Shown: positions 1 to 7,584, counted from the first letter of the stretch. The stretch is DNA of 11,796 nucleotides from an uncultured Thermomicrobiales bacterium (GCA_902806375.1 CADCWK010000023.1:1-11796); one strand, 5' to 3'. Notes: generated by a model from the sequence alone, not told the origin. Made by a program: numbers and translations.

Positions 1-361
1 CGACGGCCAGGCCGACGAACACGTCGAAATCGTCTGACCGGGCGACAAACTCCCGCGTGCCGTCCAGCGGGTCGGCGATCCAGACCCGTTCGCGTTCGAG
101 CCGGGTCCGCTCGTCGATCCCCTCCTCGGTCAGGAGGCCGTCCTCCGGGAACGCGGCGGAGATGACCGCCCGGATGGCGGCGTCGCTGGCGAGGTCGGCG
201 ACGGTGACCGGCGACCCGTCGGTCTTGGCTTCGGCGGTGAAACCGGCGTCACGGTAGACCGGCATGATCGCCGCGGCGCCGGCCCGCGCGGCCGCGATGG
301 CGACGGTGAGTTCCGGGAGGTAGCTCGTGGCGGTCGCGTGGGGCAGGAGATCGGTGGTCAT
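1..361 (-). CDS. CysQ/inositol-monophosphatase-family phosphatase (N-terminal part, cut by window edge)
   Basis: The first 120 codons of a Mg2+-dependent sugar/nucleotide phosphatase; the rest lies beyond the left edge. The translation contains KTDGSPVTVAD (residues 46-56), a TEE pair (78-80) and the metal-binding motif WIADPLDGTREF (94-105), followed by VARSDDFDVFVGLAV. In this family the Glu of the TEE segment and the Asp residues of DPLDGT bind the catalytic metals. The REF sequence after DGT and the spacing resemble CysQ (3'(2'),5'-bisphosphate nucleotidase, which removes the PAP left by sulfate assimilation) more than classical inositol monophosphatases, which have NFVHG-type sequence there. 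Histidinol-phosphatase-type members cannot be excluded without the C-terminal half. The start is ATG at 361, with GGGAG nine bases upstream. It is divergent from the VUT transporter gene. Family assignment is firm; the substrate is inferred. Confidence 0.88.
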   Translation of the reverse strand, partial: MTTDLLPHATATSYLPELTVAIAAARAGAAAIMPVYRDAGFTAEAKTDGSPVTVADLASDAAIRAVISAAFPEDGLLTEEGIDERTRLERERVWIADPLDGTREFVARSDDFDVFVGLAV

Positions 362-384
362 CGGCGGCAACTCCCGGTGGGGCG

Positions 385-404
385 CGGACCCCGGGGAGGG
401 TCCG
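385..404. repeat. Short inverted repeat in the divergent phosphatase/VUT intergenic region
   Basis: CGGACCC at 385-391 and GGGTCCG at 398-404 form a perfect 7-bp inverted repeat around six bases. It lies in the 155-bp gap between two divergent genes, so it could be an operator or a leader hairpin. There is no further evidence for either, and in DNA this G+C-rich such arms arise by chance fairly often. Confidence 0.3.
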
Positions 405-516
405 GCCTCGATCAGATCCGGCGGCAAGGGTATCGTATGCCTCGCACCGTCGGTCGCCATGGTTTCCCGACGGGTATGGCGGCGCCGAGCTGCCGGTATG
501 GCTGGAGTACCCCGAG

Positions 517-1119
517 ATGCCCCGTACTGACGATCTGTCCCGAGACGTCGCGCTGATCATCGCCGTCGTGGGCGCGGCGATCCTGGCCTTCGTCGCGAAC
601 TACTACGCGGCGACGTTCGTCGAGGTCGGTTCCCTGACGTTCGCGGTCGGTACCCTCACGTTCGCGCTCGCCTACACCCTGGCGGACTACATCCGGAGGT
701 ATCACGGCCGATCGGCGACGATCGTCGCCGTCGCGGCCGGAGCGCTGGGCACCCTGGCCTACACGGTGGCGTTCGACGGGGGGCTCGGGCGGATCGTGCT
801 GGCCAGCCTGGTCTCGCTGGTCGTCGCGTCTTCGGTGGACATCCGCCTCCAGACCGCGCTACTGGGCGGGCCGATCTGGCGACTGGTCCTCATCTCGAAC
901 GGGGTCAGCCTGCTCGTCGACACCGTCGTCTTCACGCTGCTGGCGTTCTACGGCGTCGAGGGGATCGCGATCCCCAACCTGATCGTCGGCGACTACCTCG
1001 TCAAGGTCATCATGTCCCTGATCTCCATCCCGATGATCTACGGTGTAGCGTCGGTCGTGCCGTTCCGGCCACTCGTGCCATCTCGCGAGGAGGGACGCCT
1101 GGGCGGGTCGATGCGCTGA
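517..1119 (+). CDS. VUT-family (DUF165, YhhQ-like) membrane transporter
   Basis: A 200-residue integral membrane protein with six predicted helices (about 11-33, 41-60, 66-84, 92-107, 121-146 and 155-176). The order of motifs matches the VUT/YhhQ family: a TLADYI segment (54-59) after the second helix, SNGVSLLVDTVVF (127-139) in the fifth helix, and GDYLVKVIMSLISIPMIYG (158-176) in the last, equivalent to DYxxK...PMYG in YhhQ. YhhQ imports queuosine precursors (preQ0/preQ1) in E. coli; other VUT members are only presumed vitamin or base transporters, and no queuosine gene is nearby. The start is ATG at 517 with GGAG nine bases upstream. The charged C-terminal tail (186-200) is cytoplasmic by the positive-inside rule. 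It converges on the NHL membrane protein gene. The family is likely; the substrate is unproven. Confidence 0.8.
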   Translation: MPRTDDLSRDVALIIAVVGAAILAFVANYYAATFVEVGSLTFAVGTLTFALAYTLADYIRRYHGRSATIVAVAAGALGTLAYTVAFDGGLGRIVLASLVSLVVASSVDIRLQTALLGGPIWRLVLISNGVSLLVDTVVFTLLAFYGVEGIAIPNLIVGDYLVKVIMSLISIPMIYGVASVVPFRPLVPSREEGRLGGSMR

Positions 1120-1260
1120 TCGCGTCGGTCCCACCCGGGCGAGCAGAACGACCGGCCACCCCCGCAGAGATGAGATCATCCGGCATCGCCGGAACGGCCA
1201 GCTTCCGGGCAGAGTCGAGTCAGCGCGACGTGCTCGCGGACCGGCGCCCTCTCGCTGACC

Positions 1261-1339
1261 GAGCGGATTGTGTGCGGCCGTGATCCGCCTCAAGGGCATC
1301 GGTCACCGTGTCGGCGTCGCGACGACGCCCTGCCGATGC
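1261..1339. terminator. Structured convergent spacer, possible bidirectional terminator
   Basis: The 243-bp gap 1120-1362 between the converging VUT and NHL-protein genes holds no credible gene. It does hold stacked inverted repeats. GCGGAT at 1263-1268 pairs with ATCCGC at 1283-1288. GCATCGG at 1296-1302 pairs with CCGATGC at 1333-1339, enclosing GGCGTC (1313-1318) with GACGCC (1324-1329). A small TCCGGC-ATC-GCCGGA hairpin lies at 1179-1193. None is followed by a T tract on either strand, so these may be weak or Rho-assisted termination and RNA-end structures. Position and symmetry are the only evidence. Confidence 0.35.
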
Positions 1340-1362
1340 GTCCACGGGCGGGCGCCCCCTGG

Positions 1363-4300
1363 TCATCCCTGTGGCGTCGCCGGGGTGGTGGTCAGGCCGT
1401 CGATCGGCGTCGCCTGTGGCGTGGAGAGCTCGGGAAGAGCCCCCACCGACTCCGGCTCGGTACCGGTGACGGGCGCCCCGATGTCCTCGGCCACCGGCGT
1501 GGCGCCAGGGTCGGCGACCGGAGTGGCCACGGTGGCTCCCTGGGGGACGACACCGAGGGTCAGGGCGAGGTCGCTCAGCGGTTGCCGGAGGACCGCGTTG
1601 GCCTCGACGTCGGTCACGTAGAGTTCCTCGCCGGGGGAGATCCCGATGCCGACCGGTGCGAGCAGGTCCTGTCCACCGATGGAGGTGAGCTCCCCGATTT
1701 GCCGTCCGTCCGGGGCGAAGACCAGGACGGACGAGGTGACCCGGGACGTGACGTAGACGAGACCGTCCGGTCCGGTTACGACGTTCGGCTCGAAGTTGGG
1801 CCGGAACCCGGTCGCTGGGTCGTACTCGTACCCGGCCCACTGCGGCACGGGCCACTGGGTGACGGCCGACCCATCGGGACCGAAGACGCTGATCCGGGCG
1901 TTCCCGGAGTCGGCGACGTAGACCATGCCGTCGCCGCCGACGGCCACGCCGACCGGCTCGATCAGGCGTCCCGGTTCGGTCCCGAAGCCTCCGAAGGCGC
2001 GCAGGAACGTCCCGTCCAGGCCGAAGACCTGGATCCGCTCGTTCCCGGTGTCGGTGACGTAGATCTCGTTCCGGGTAACGGCGATGGCACGGGGACCGAA
2101 GAACGCGCCCTGCTCCGCTTCCACGTTGAGCGGGTCATCGCCGAGGTCGACGGGCTCCCCCGGCACGCCGATGCTCCGGATGACCTCGCCCTGGGGCGAG
2201 ACGACCACGACGACGTGGTTCCAGGTGTCGGCGACATAGACGAGTCCATTCGGACCACTGACGAGCCCGCCCGCGCCGAAGGTGGCGGTCTCGGAGGGCT
2301 GGAACAGGCCGAGGGTGAGGTCGCTGGCGCTGTTCGCCCCGCCCCAGCTGCTGAGGAAGTTCCCGTCGATATCGAATGACTGGACCCGGGCGTTGAGGGA
2401 GTCGACGACGTAGATCGTCTCTCCATCGTCCGAGACGGCGATGCCTCGCGGCTCGTTCACCTGCCCGTCCCCGGTGCCGAACCCGGTCTGGGCGAAGAGG
2501 TTGGTGGGGGCCGACGCCTGGAACAGTCGGCTGCTTAGTTCGGAGTCGTAGCCGACAACGAGGCTGGTGGGCAGCGCCGGTTCCTGGAGTTCGCGGAAGA
2601 ACAGGAACTGCGTGCCCGTCTCCCAGTTCGACGGGACGAGGACGCTGGCGATGACCGTCGCGAAGTCCGGCTGAGAGTAGGCCGCTGGCACCCGGTTCAG
2701 GTAGGTGTAGGTCTGCGGCGTGAACCCGGCCCCGCCCGCGGGACTGCCCTCCGGTCCGATCACGACTTCCGCGTCCACCGCGGTCGCCTCGCTCGGTGGT
2801 CCGACCGTCAGGTCCGTGTACTCGCGGAAGTACCACCGGAACGGCCACTCGACAGACGGGTCGATCAGCAGCCTGAGGCTGTTCCGGCCGAGGGGATCGG
2901 TGATATCGGCCCGACTGACGCTGACGTCCCGCGAGAGGACGGTCAGCCGGTTGACCAGGGCCGGCACCGCTTCCGTGGGTGTCTGCTGGGCAATCAGCTC
3001 GTTGCCACTGGCGACGTTGTAGTAGTTGAGTTCCGTGGTGGTCCGGATCGTCATCACGCCGAGGAGAAGGAGAACCGCCAGCAGGACCATGCGGCCGAAC
3101 TGCACCGGGAAGTTGCCCCGGCGGAGATTGCCGGCGGCCACGACGGAGAGGTAGATCATCCCGCCGACGACGATCACCAGGACGACCAAGATCTGCAGGA
3201 TCGCCGACGAGCCACTGCCATTGGCGGGGCCGCCCGTGCTCGCGAGGACCGCCGTCGCGATCAGTCCCGCGACGATCCCCAGGGTGGCGACGACGAGCAG
3301 GAACCCGCCGCCCCGCGAGAACGCCAGCCAGTCGATCGTTTCGATCAGCCGACCGAGCCCGATGCCCGCCAGCAGGAGGAGGGGGAGCACGATCTGGATG
3401 GCGTCGGCGGCGTCGCGACCGCTGCTGAAGGCGAAGAGCACCAGTGTCGCGCCGAACCAGCCGAGGAAGAACGGCCACTGGAGCCGGGCTGGCGCGGCTG
3501 GGTCGGTCACCTCGTCGACGGCGCGCTCGCGCCGCGGCAGCACGACGGCCACCACGGCGAACACCAGCGCGAGCAGCTCGTAGAGCAGGACGACCAGCAG
3601 GTAGTACTGGGTCGGGATGGCGGGTGCGCCGGAACCGATCAGCCGTCCCCAGTCGATGAACAGCTCGCCGAGACCGGAGATCGCCGTCAGGTCGCTGAAG
3701 AGGCGGGTGAACACGGTGACGGCGGTAACGGCGAAACCGGCCAGGAGCGCACCGACGGTGGCGGGGTTCGCGACGATGGCACGGGTGCCCAGGAGCAGGA
3801 CGTTCGTGGTTGCCGGCTCCGGGGCACGCCGGCCGCGCGGGGTGGTCTCGTCGGACCGCCGGTCCGGGTCGAGCACGATCGAGAGGACCAGGCCGACCGC
3901 GAGGCCGATCAGGACGGAGAGCGCGGCCGGACCACTCGCCAGCAGGAGCGCGAGGCCGACACCCGCCGTGGCCGCCCAGCGCGAGATGGCGGTGCCTCGC
4001 TGACGGGCAAGGCCGGCCCGGCAGATCGCGACGACGACGAGGAGCGCCGACAGCGTCAGGAGGACGTTCCCGTCGATCAGGCGTGAGGTGTAGACCATGA
4101 CCGGGGAGATGGCGACGAGCAGGGCCATCCCGATCGTCGCGGCCCGGCCAGCGACGGGCCGGAGCAGCGCGATCAGCGGCAGGAAGGCGATCCCGGCCAC
4201 GGCGGGGACGATCCGGGCGGAGACATCGGTCGCACCGAAGAGGAAGAACGCGAACGCCTCCAGCAGGATCAGCAGCGGTTGGGTGGTTGGCAACGACTGG

Positions 4301-4551
4301 CCCGGATCGAGTGGGGCGCCGCTGTAGAGGTTCCACCCGTCGAAGGCGAGGATCGCCTCGCTCGGGGAGAGGGCGAAGCGGTCCAGTTGAACGACGCGCA
4401 GGGCGACCGCGATGAGCGCGATCGCCAGCCAGGCCACGCTGTACAGCGAGATGCCGGTCAGGCTGATGGTCCGGTCCAGCGGATTGGGCGCCGACTGGGC
4501 CGAACGATCCATGACGGGCTGGGCAGGGGCCGTGGGCAACGTCGTCTGCAC
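1363..4551 (-). CDS. Agl23-like GT-C-fold membrane protein fused to a six-repeat NHL propeller; catalytic motifs degenerate
   Basis: A 1062-residue protein. About 14 membrane helices span residues 36-502 and resemble the GT-C/PMT-like glycosyltransferase fold of its upstream neighbour. Shared landmarks are RIVPAVAG (near 113), WPFRWYFREY (569-578) and FLFFRELQEP (649-658), matching WPLYWYLRDF and LVFFREIPEP in the neighbour. Six NHL repeats follow (690-992; typical cores IYVVDSLNARVQSF, VYVADTWNHVVVV, IYVTDTGNERIQVF, VYVADSGNARISVF), forming a probable six-bladed extracytoplasmic propeller, then a Thr/Pro/Ala-rich tail (999-1062). The likely active-site acids are missing: the neighbour's HDES becomes PSEA (S64, E65), its HD becomes GN (N162), and its GEKMPWL is replaced by sequence around GRDAAD (378-383). 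The start is GTG at 4551, five bases after AAGGAG; an upstream GTG at 4584 lacks that site. It is the second gene of the operon, 76 bp after its partner. Architecture is clear; activity is unknown. Confidence 0.82.
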   Translation of the reverse strand: MQTTLPTAPAQPVMDRSAQSAPNPLDRTISLTGISLYSVAWLAIALIAVALRVVQLDRFALSPSEAILAFDGWNLYSGAPLDPGQSLPTTQPLLILLEAFAFFLFGATDVSARIVPAVAGIAFLPLIALLRPVAGRAATIGMALLVAISPVMVYTSRLIDGNVLLTLSALLVVVAICRAGLARQRGTAISRWAATAGVGLALLLASGPAALSVLIGLAVGLVLSIVLDPDRRSDETTPRGRRAPEPATTNVLLLGTRAIVANPATVGALLAGFAVTAVTVFTRLFSDLTAISGLGELFIDWGRLIGSGAPAIPTQYYLLVVLLYELLALVFAVVAVVLPRRERAVDEVTDPAAPARLQWPFFLGWFGATLVLFAFSSGRDAADAIQIVLPLLLLAGIGLGRLIETIDWLAFSRGGGFLLVVATLGIVAGLIATAVLASTGGPANGSGSSAILQILVVLVIVVGGMIYLSVVAAGNLRRGNFPVQFGRMVLLAVLLLLGVMTIRTTTELNYYNVASGNELIAQQTPTEAVPALVNRLTVLSRDVSVSRADITDPLGRNSLRLLIDPSVEWPFRWYFREYTDLTVGPPSEATAVDAEVVIGPEGSPAGGAGFTPQTYTYLNRVPAAYSQPDFATVIASVLVPSNWETGTQFLFFRELQEPALPTSLVVGYDSELSSRLFQASAPTNLFAQTGFGTGDGQVNEPRGIAVSDDGETIYVVDSLNARVQSFDIDGNFLSSWGGANSASDLTLGLFQPSETATFGAGGLVSGPNGLVYVADTWNHVVVVVSPQGEVIRSIGVPGEPVDLGDDPLNVEAEQGAFFGPRAIAVTRNEIYVTDTGNERIQVFGLDGTFLRAFGGFGTEPGRLIEPVGVAVGGDGMVYVADSGNARISVFGPDGSAVTQWPVPQWAGYEYDPATGFRPNFEPNVVTGPDGLVYVTSRVTSSVLVFAPDGRQIGELTSIGGQDLLAPVGIGISPGEELYVTDVEANAVLRQPLSDLALTLGVVPQGATVATPVADPGATPVAEDIGAPVTGTEPESVGALPELSTPQATPIDGLTTTPATPQG

Positions 4552-4556
4552 GTCGT

Positions 4557-4562
4557 CTCCTT
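4557..4562 (-). promoter_or_regulatory. Ribosome-binding site that fixes the GTG start of the NHL membrane protein
   Basis: AAGGAG on the minus strand lies five bases before the GTG at 4551. This favours that codon over the GTG at 4584 (11 codons earlier in the same frame) and over the first ATG in frame at 4512. The partner gene has the same AAGGAGAC sequence before its start. Confidence 0.75.
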
Positions 4563-4619
4563 CGATGGGATGCGGGGATCGCACGGTCGCGTCGGTCGTG
4601 GCGCGGTCTTCAGCCCTGG

Positions 4620-4635
4620 CTCGCTGATCAGCGAG
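4620..4635. repeat. Perfect 16-bp palindrome across the stop codon of the Agl23-like gene
   Basis: CTCGCTGATCAGCGAG at 4620-4635 is fully self-complementary and contains the TGA stop codon (4628-4630) of the upstream gene. As RNA it can fold as CTCGCT/AGCGAG around a GATC loop, with possible extension through CAGC (4611-4614) and GCTG (4636-4639). It lies at the start of the 76-bp junction between the two GT-C genes. It could be an RNA-processing or attenuation hairpin, or a protein site; neither is demonstrated. Confidence 0.5.
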
Positions 4636-7153
4636 GCTGGTCGTAGTGGATCGTGTTGTAGGTGGGGACGAGGTCGCTCCGGATGAAGATCGAGTACTCG
4701 AAACTGATCGTCGGCTCCGGGATCTCGCGGAAGAACACCAACCGCCAGAGCCGCTGCTGCCCCTCGGCGGTCGTCTGGGTCATGACGCTATCCCGGATCG
4801 ACCCGATGATCGCGCCGAGCCCGTGCGGGTCCGATGCCTCCTGCCAGGCCGACCGGCCCGGTGGGAGTTCCGGGGCGATCGCGAAGTTCCGGTAGATCGC
4901 GCTCTCCGGTTCGTGCCAGCGCAGCACGTACCGCTGCTCGGTGTAGCCGCCAAGGAGGGCACTGGCGTTGGCCGCGTCGCTCGAGGGCAGGATGATGACG
5001 GGGACATCGGTACCGGCCTCGACCGAGGAGTCGAAGTAGCTGCCGCTGAAGTCGCGCAGGTACCAGTAGAGCGGCCAGTTGACGTCGTCACCGTACTGGA
5101 TGGCCAGGCTCCGGTCCCCCGTCACTTCCCAGGACAGGCGCTCGAGGTCGGACATCATGCGCGTCACGTCCGGGGTGGTCGTGTTGTAGATGAGGCTGTC
5201 CCGGGCGACATCGCCGTCCGTGAAGCCGAGCCGGAACCCCGCGTGGACCTGCAGCACCAGCAGCCCCAGGACGAGAGCGACCATCGTCGCCCGGGCGGCC
5301 CGGGTCGCCCCGGCCAGCCAGACGGCGATCGCGATCAGCCCGACCGCGACCAGCGGCGGCACGACCAGTTGCCACCAGTCGTCGCGGGCACCCTGGGCGA
5401 TGACCCGCTCCACACCGTCGCGGGTCTCGACGAAGCGGGGCGACGTCAACCGGCTGGCGAGCAGCAGCCACGCCGAGCCGAGCGCGATCAGCCCGCCCGC
5501 GATGACCGGGGTGACCCAGCGATCGGAGATCCGACCGGGACGCAGGGAGAAACCGGCCGTCGCCTCACGATCGCTCCCCGGTGCCTGCGCCCGCGATGCG
5601 CGCCACCGCTCGACGAGTTCGTCGACCAGCGTCGCGGCCAGGAGGATGAGCGGCAGCGCGATGTGGACGATCAGCCAGGGCATCTTCTCGCCGGCGTAGG
5701 AGAGGGCGACGGTGATGCCGAGAGCCCAGCCCACCAGGAACAGGCGCAGCGTGAGCTTCGGGTCCGCCGCGAAGGCGCGGCGGCGCAGACCGGCACCGAG
5801 ACCCCGCCACAGGGTCAGGGCGATCGCCGGCAGGCCGAGCCCCAGGGCGAGCAACTCGTACTGCGGCGCCATGAGCAGGAAGTAGAACCAGGGCTGCTCG
5901 CCGCGCTGCACGTCCTGCTGGCCCAGCCAGTAGAGCAGCGCGCCGTCGGTGGCGAACGTCCCCGTGGCGAGGCCACCGAGGTTCGTGAAGAAGGTCGTGA
6001 AGAGCGTCGCGACGATCGCGACCGCGAGCAGCAGCGCCGTCTGGATCCCGACCTTGTCCCGCCAGGCGTTACGGAAGGCGGCGGCGATCGAGCCAGCGGG
6101 CGCGTCCGCGAACCGGACCTCGACCCAGCCGGTCGCGTAGCCGTCCGCGTCTGGCTGCCTCGCATCAGGCAGCGTCAGGCGGCGGATCACCAGCCAGGCC
6201 GCGACGAGGGTCAGCGCGACGACGGCGAGCAGGGCGAGCACGAGAGGATGCGTCAGCAGGTCGACATAGAACTGACGCTGGTTGTCCGGGGTCGGCTGGA
6301 GGTTCGCGGGACCGGAACTGTCCCAGGGGATCTCCGGGAGGGCGCCTCCCAGACGGTCGGGGCTGGCCCGGTAGACGACCAGCACCAGCACTGCGAGCGC
6401 GCCGCCGCCCAGCACGACCGGGACCAGGGGCCGCAGCTGCCCGGCGAGGAGCGCGAGGCCGAGGAGCCCGACGAACAGGGCGGCGATCGCGAAGACGATC
6501 TCGTGGTTGGTATAGAGGAAGCCGAGCATGCCCCCGGCCAGGATCAGCCAGCGACGCTGGGGTCGCTCGATGAAGCGGAAGATGGCCACGAGCAGCAGCA
6601 GCGTCCCGACGACGGTGTAGGGGTCATGGCGGATGAAGCGGGTGTAGTAGAGGAGAGACGGGGAGAGCAGGAAGAACAGCCCGGCCGCGAGCGCACCGTA
6701 GCGACCGAGGTGTCGCGGCGCCCGCAGCAGCCAGGGAGCGCCGACGAGCAGGAGCCCCGCGAGGGCGGGCACGATCCGGGAGGTCGCGTCCGAGTCGCCG
6801 AACAGGAAGTACATCAGGGCGTTCGCGTGGAACAGGAAGGGGCCATGGGACAGGGGGTCGTGCGTGTAGCCCTCGCCCTGGTAGAGCAGCCACGGATAGT
6901 AGGTATGGATGGACTCGTCGTGCATCATCGCCCGGGAGCCGAGGTCCCAGAAGCGGGAGACGACGGCGAGGACGAGCAACAGGCCCCAGGCGAGGTGCTC
7001 AACGGTGACGCTCGTGAATCGCTGACGCCCCGGGTCGCGCTGGGCGACGAGCTGTTCGGTGGGACGCTCCGAGTGGGCGAGGCGGGCGGCGTAGTGGGAC
7101 TCACCGTCGGACGATGCGGTTCCACCGGCAGCGGACATCTCGTAAACCACCAT
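4628..7153 (-). CDS. Agl23-like (TIGR03663-type) GT-C-fold membrane glycosyltransferase-family protein
   Basis: An 841-residue polytopic protein with roughly 14 helices between residues 55 and 640 and a C-terminal extracytoplasmic region. Diagnostic points are MMHDESIHTYYPW in the first outside loop (D79, E80, the usual position of the catalytic acid in GT-C enzymes), TRFIRHDPYTV (H176, D177), YAGEKMPWLIVH (E489-W493), WPLYWYLRDF (693-702) and LVFFREIPEP near the end. The family is named after archaeal Agl23, described as flippase-activity-associated, and resembles PMT/ArnT enzymes that move sugars from polyprenyl lipids; no substrate is known to me for bacterial members. The start is taken as ATG at 7153, although AAGGAG lies only two bases before it and the adjacent GTG at 7150 has the better five-base spacing; the difference is one residue. 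It is the first gene of a two-gene operon and diverges from amt. Confidence 0.83.
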   Translation of the reverse strand: MVVYEMSAAGGTASSDGESHYAARLAHSERPTEQLVAQRDPGRQRFTSVTVEHLAWGLLLVLAVVSRFWDLGSRAMMHDESIHTYYPWLLYQGEGYTHDPLSHGPFLFHANALMYFLFGDSDATSRIVPALAGLLLVGAPWLLRAPRHLGRYGALAAGLFFLLSPSLLYYTRFIRHDPYTVVGTLLLLVAIFRFIERPQRRWLILAGGMLGFLYTNHEIVFAIAALFVGLLGLALLAGQLRPLVPVVLGGGALAVLVLVVYRASPDRLGGALPEIPWDSSGPANLQPTPDNQRQFYVDLLTHPLVLALLAVVALTLVAAWLVIRRLTLPDARQPDADGYATGWVEVRFADAPAGSIAAAFRNAWRDKVGIQTALLLAVAIVATLFTTFFTNLGGLATGTFATDGALLYWLGQQDVQRGEQPWFYFLLMAPQYELLALGLGLPAIALTLWRGLGAGLRRRAFAADPKLTLRLFLVGWALGITVALSYAGEKMPWLIVHIALPLILLAATLVDELVERWRASRAQAPGSDREATAGFSLRPGRISDRWVTPVIAGGLIALGSAWLLLASRLTSPRFVETRDGVERVIAQGARDDWWQLVVPPLVAVGLIAIAVWLAGATRAARATMVALVLGLLVLQVHAGFRLGFTDGDVARDSLIYNTTTPDVTRMMSDLERLSWEVTGDRSLAIQYGDDVNWPLYWYLRDFSGSYFDSSVEAGTDVPVIILPSSDAANASALLGGYTEQRYVLRWHEPESAIYRNFAIAPELPPGRSAWQEASDPHGLGAIIGSIRDSVMTQTTAEGQQRLWRLVFFREIPEPTISFEYSIFIRSDLVPTYNTIHYDQPR

Positions 7154-7217
7154 GTCTCCTTGAGCAGTGAACGTCCACGGATACCACGTGGCAGCCAGCC
7201 GCGATCCCGGCGGATGC

Positions 7218-7235
7218 GTCCGGCCCTGGCCGGAC
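7218..7235. repeat. 18-bp palindrome upstream of the Agl23-like gene
   Basis: GTCCGGCC (7218-7225) and GGCCGGAC (7228-7235) are perfect inverted repeats separated by CT. It lies 65-82 bases ahead of the Agl23-like start codon, downstream of a weak TAAGAT -10 candidate at 7284-7279, so it would be within the leader if that promoter is real. It may be an operator or an mRNA hairpin. Confidence 0.4.
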
Positions 7236-7278
7236 TCGCCCCCCCTGGTGACCGGGTCCCGTGTGGCAAAGCGGGCGT

Positions 7279-7284
7279 ATCTTA
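7279..7284 (-). promoter_or_regulatory. Weak -10 candidate for the GT-C operon
   Basis: The minus strand reads TAAGAT, which matches four of six bases of the TATAAT consensus, in an A+T-richer patch of a G+C-rich spacer. No acceptable -35 box is found 16-18 bases upstream. It would give a leader of roughly 120 bases. Confidence 0.22.
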
Positions 7285-7540
7285 CCACCGCCCCCAATCG
7301 GGCCCGTCGCGCCTCGCGCCGGCGTATCCCTGACGAGGTAGACGGAGAAACCGGGCGGCTGTTCCGGCCGGCAGGACAACCTGATGGAGTCTCACGGGTC
7401 GCCTGATCCGTCGCCCCCCCGCGCGCCCGTCGACCAGCTGCCGTTCGCTGTGCGGGTCGTCCAGCCTGCGTCCCGGATCCGCGACGGATCTAGGCAGCTG
7501 GCCCAAGGACGCCCGGCCCCGATCTGCCTCACGTCCCAAC

Positions 7541-7584
7541 GAGACCATCGGAAACGCTGCTTTCCGCGACGACTGCCTGGTCTC
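7541..7584 (+). repeat. Nested inverted repeats (possible structured RNA or regulatory site)
   Basis: GAGACCA (7541-7547) pairs with TGGTCTC (7578-7584). Inside it CGGAAA (7549-7554) pairs with TTTCCG (7561-7566) around CGCTGC. The two perfect arm pairs form a hairpin within a larger stem, about 190 bases before amt. It could be part of a long amt leader if transcription starts upstream, or a small RNA. No known RNA family is recognised. Confidence 0.35.

Noticed and set aside
1270..2379. A 369-codon plus-strand open frame with repeated VPGVGD-like units
   Set aside because: The repeats are the antisense image of the NHL repeats in the real minus-strand gene; they carry no independent evidence.
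2135..4336. A 733-codon minus-strand open frame, Arg/Pro/Gly-rich
   Set aside because: It is an off-frame shadow of the NHL membrane protein on the same strand, without recognisable domains.
4646..7333. An 895-codon open frame on the plus strand opposite the Agl23-like gene
   Set aside because: It is the codon-by-codon complement of a G/C-third-position membrane protein gene: Leu, Val and Ala codons read in reverse as Gln/Glu, Asp and Gly/Arg, giving a charged translation with no domains.
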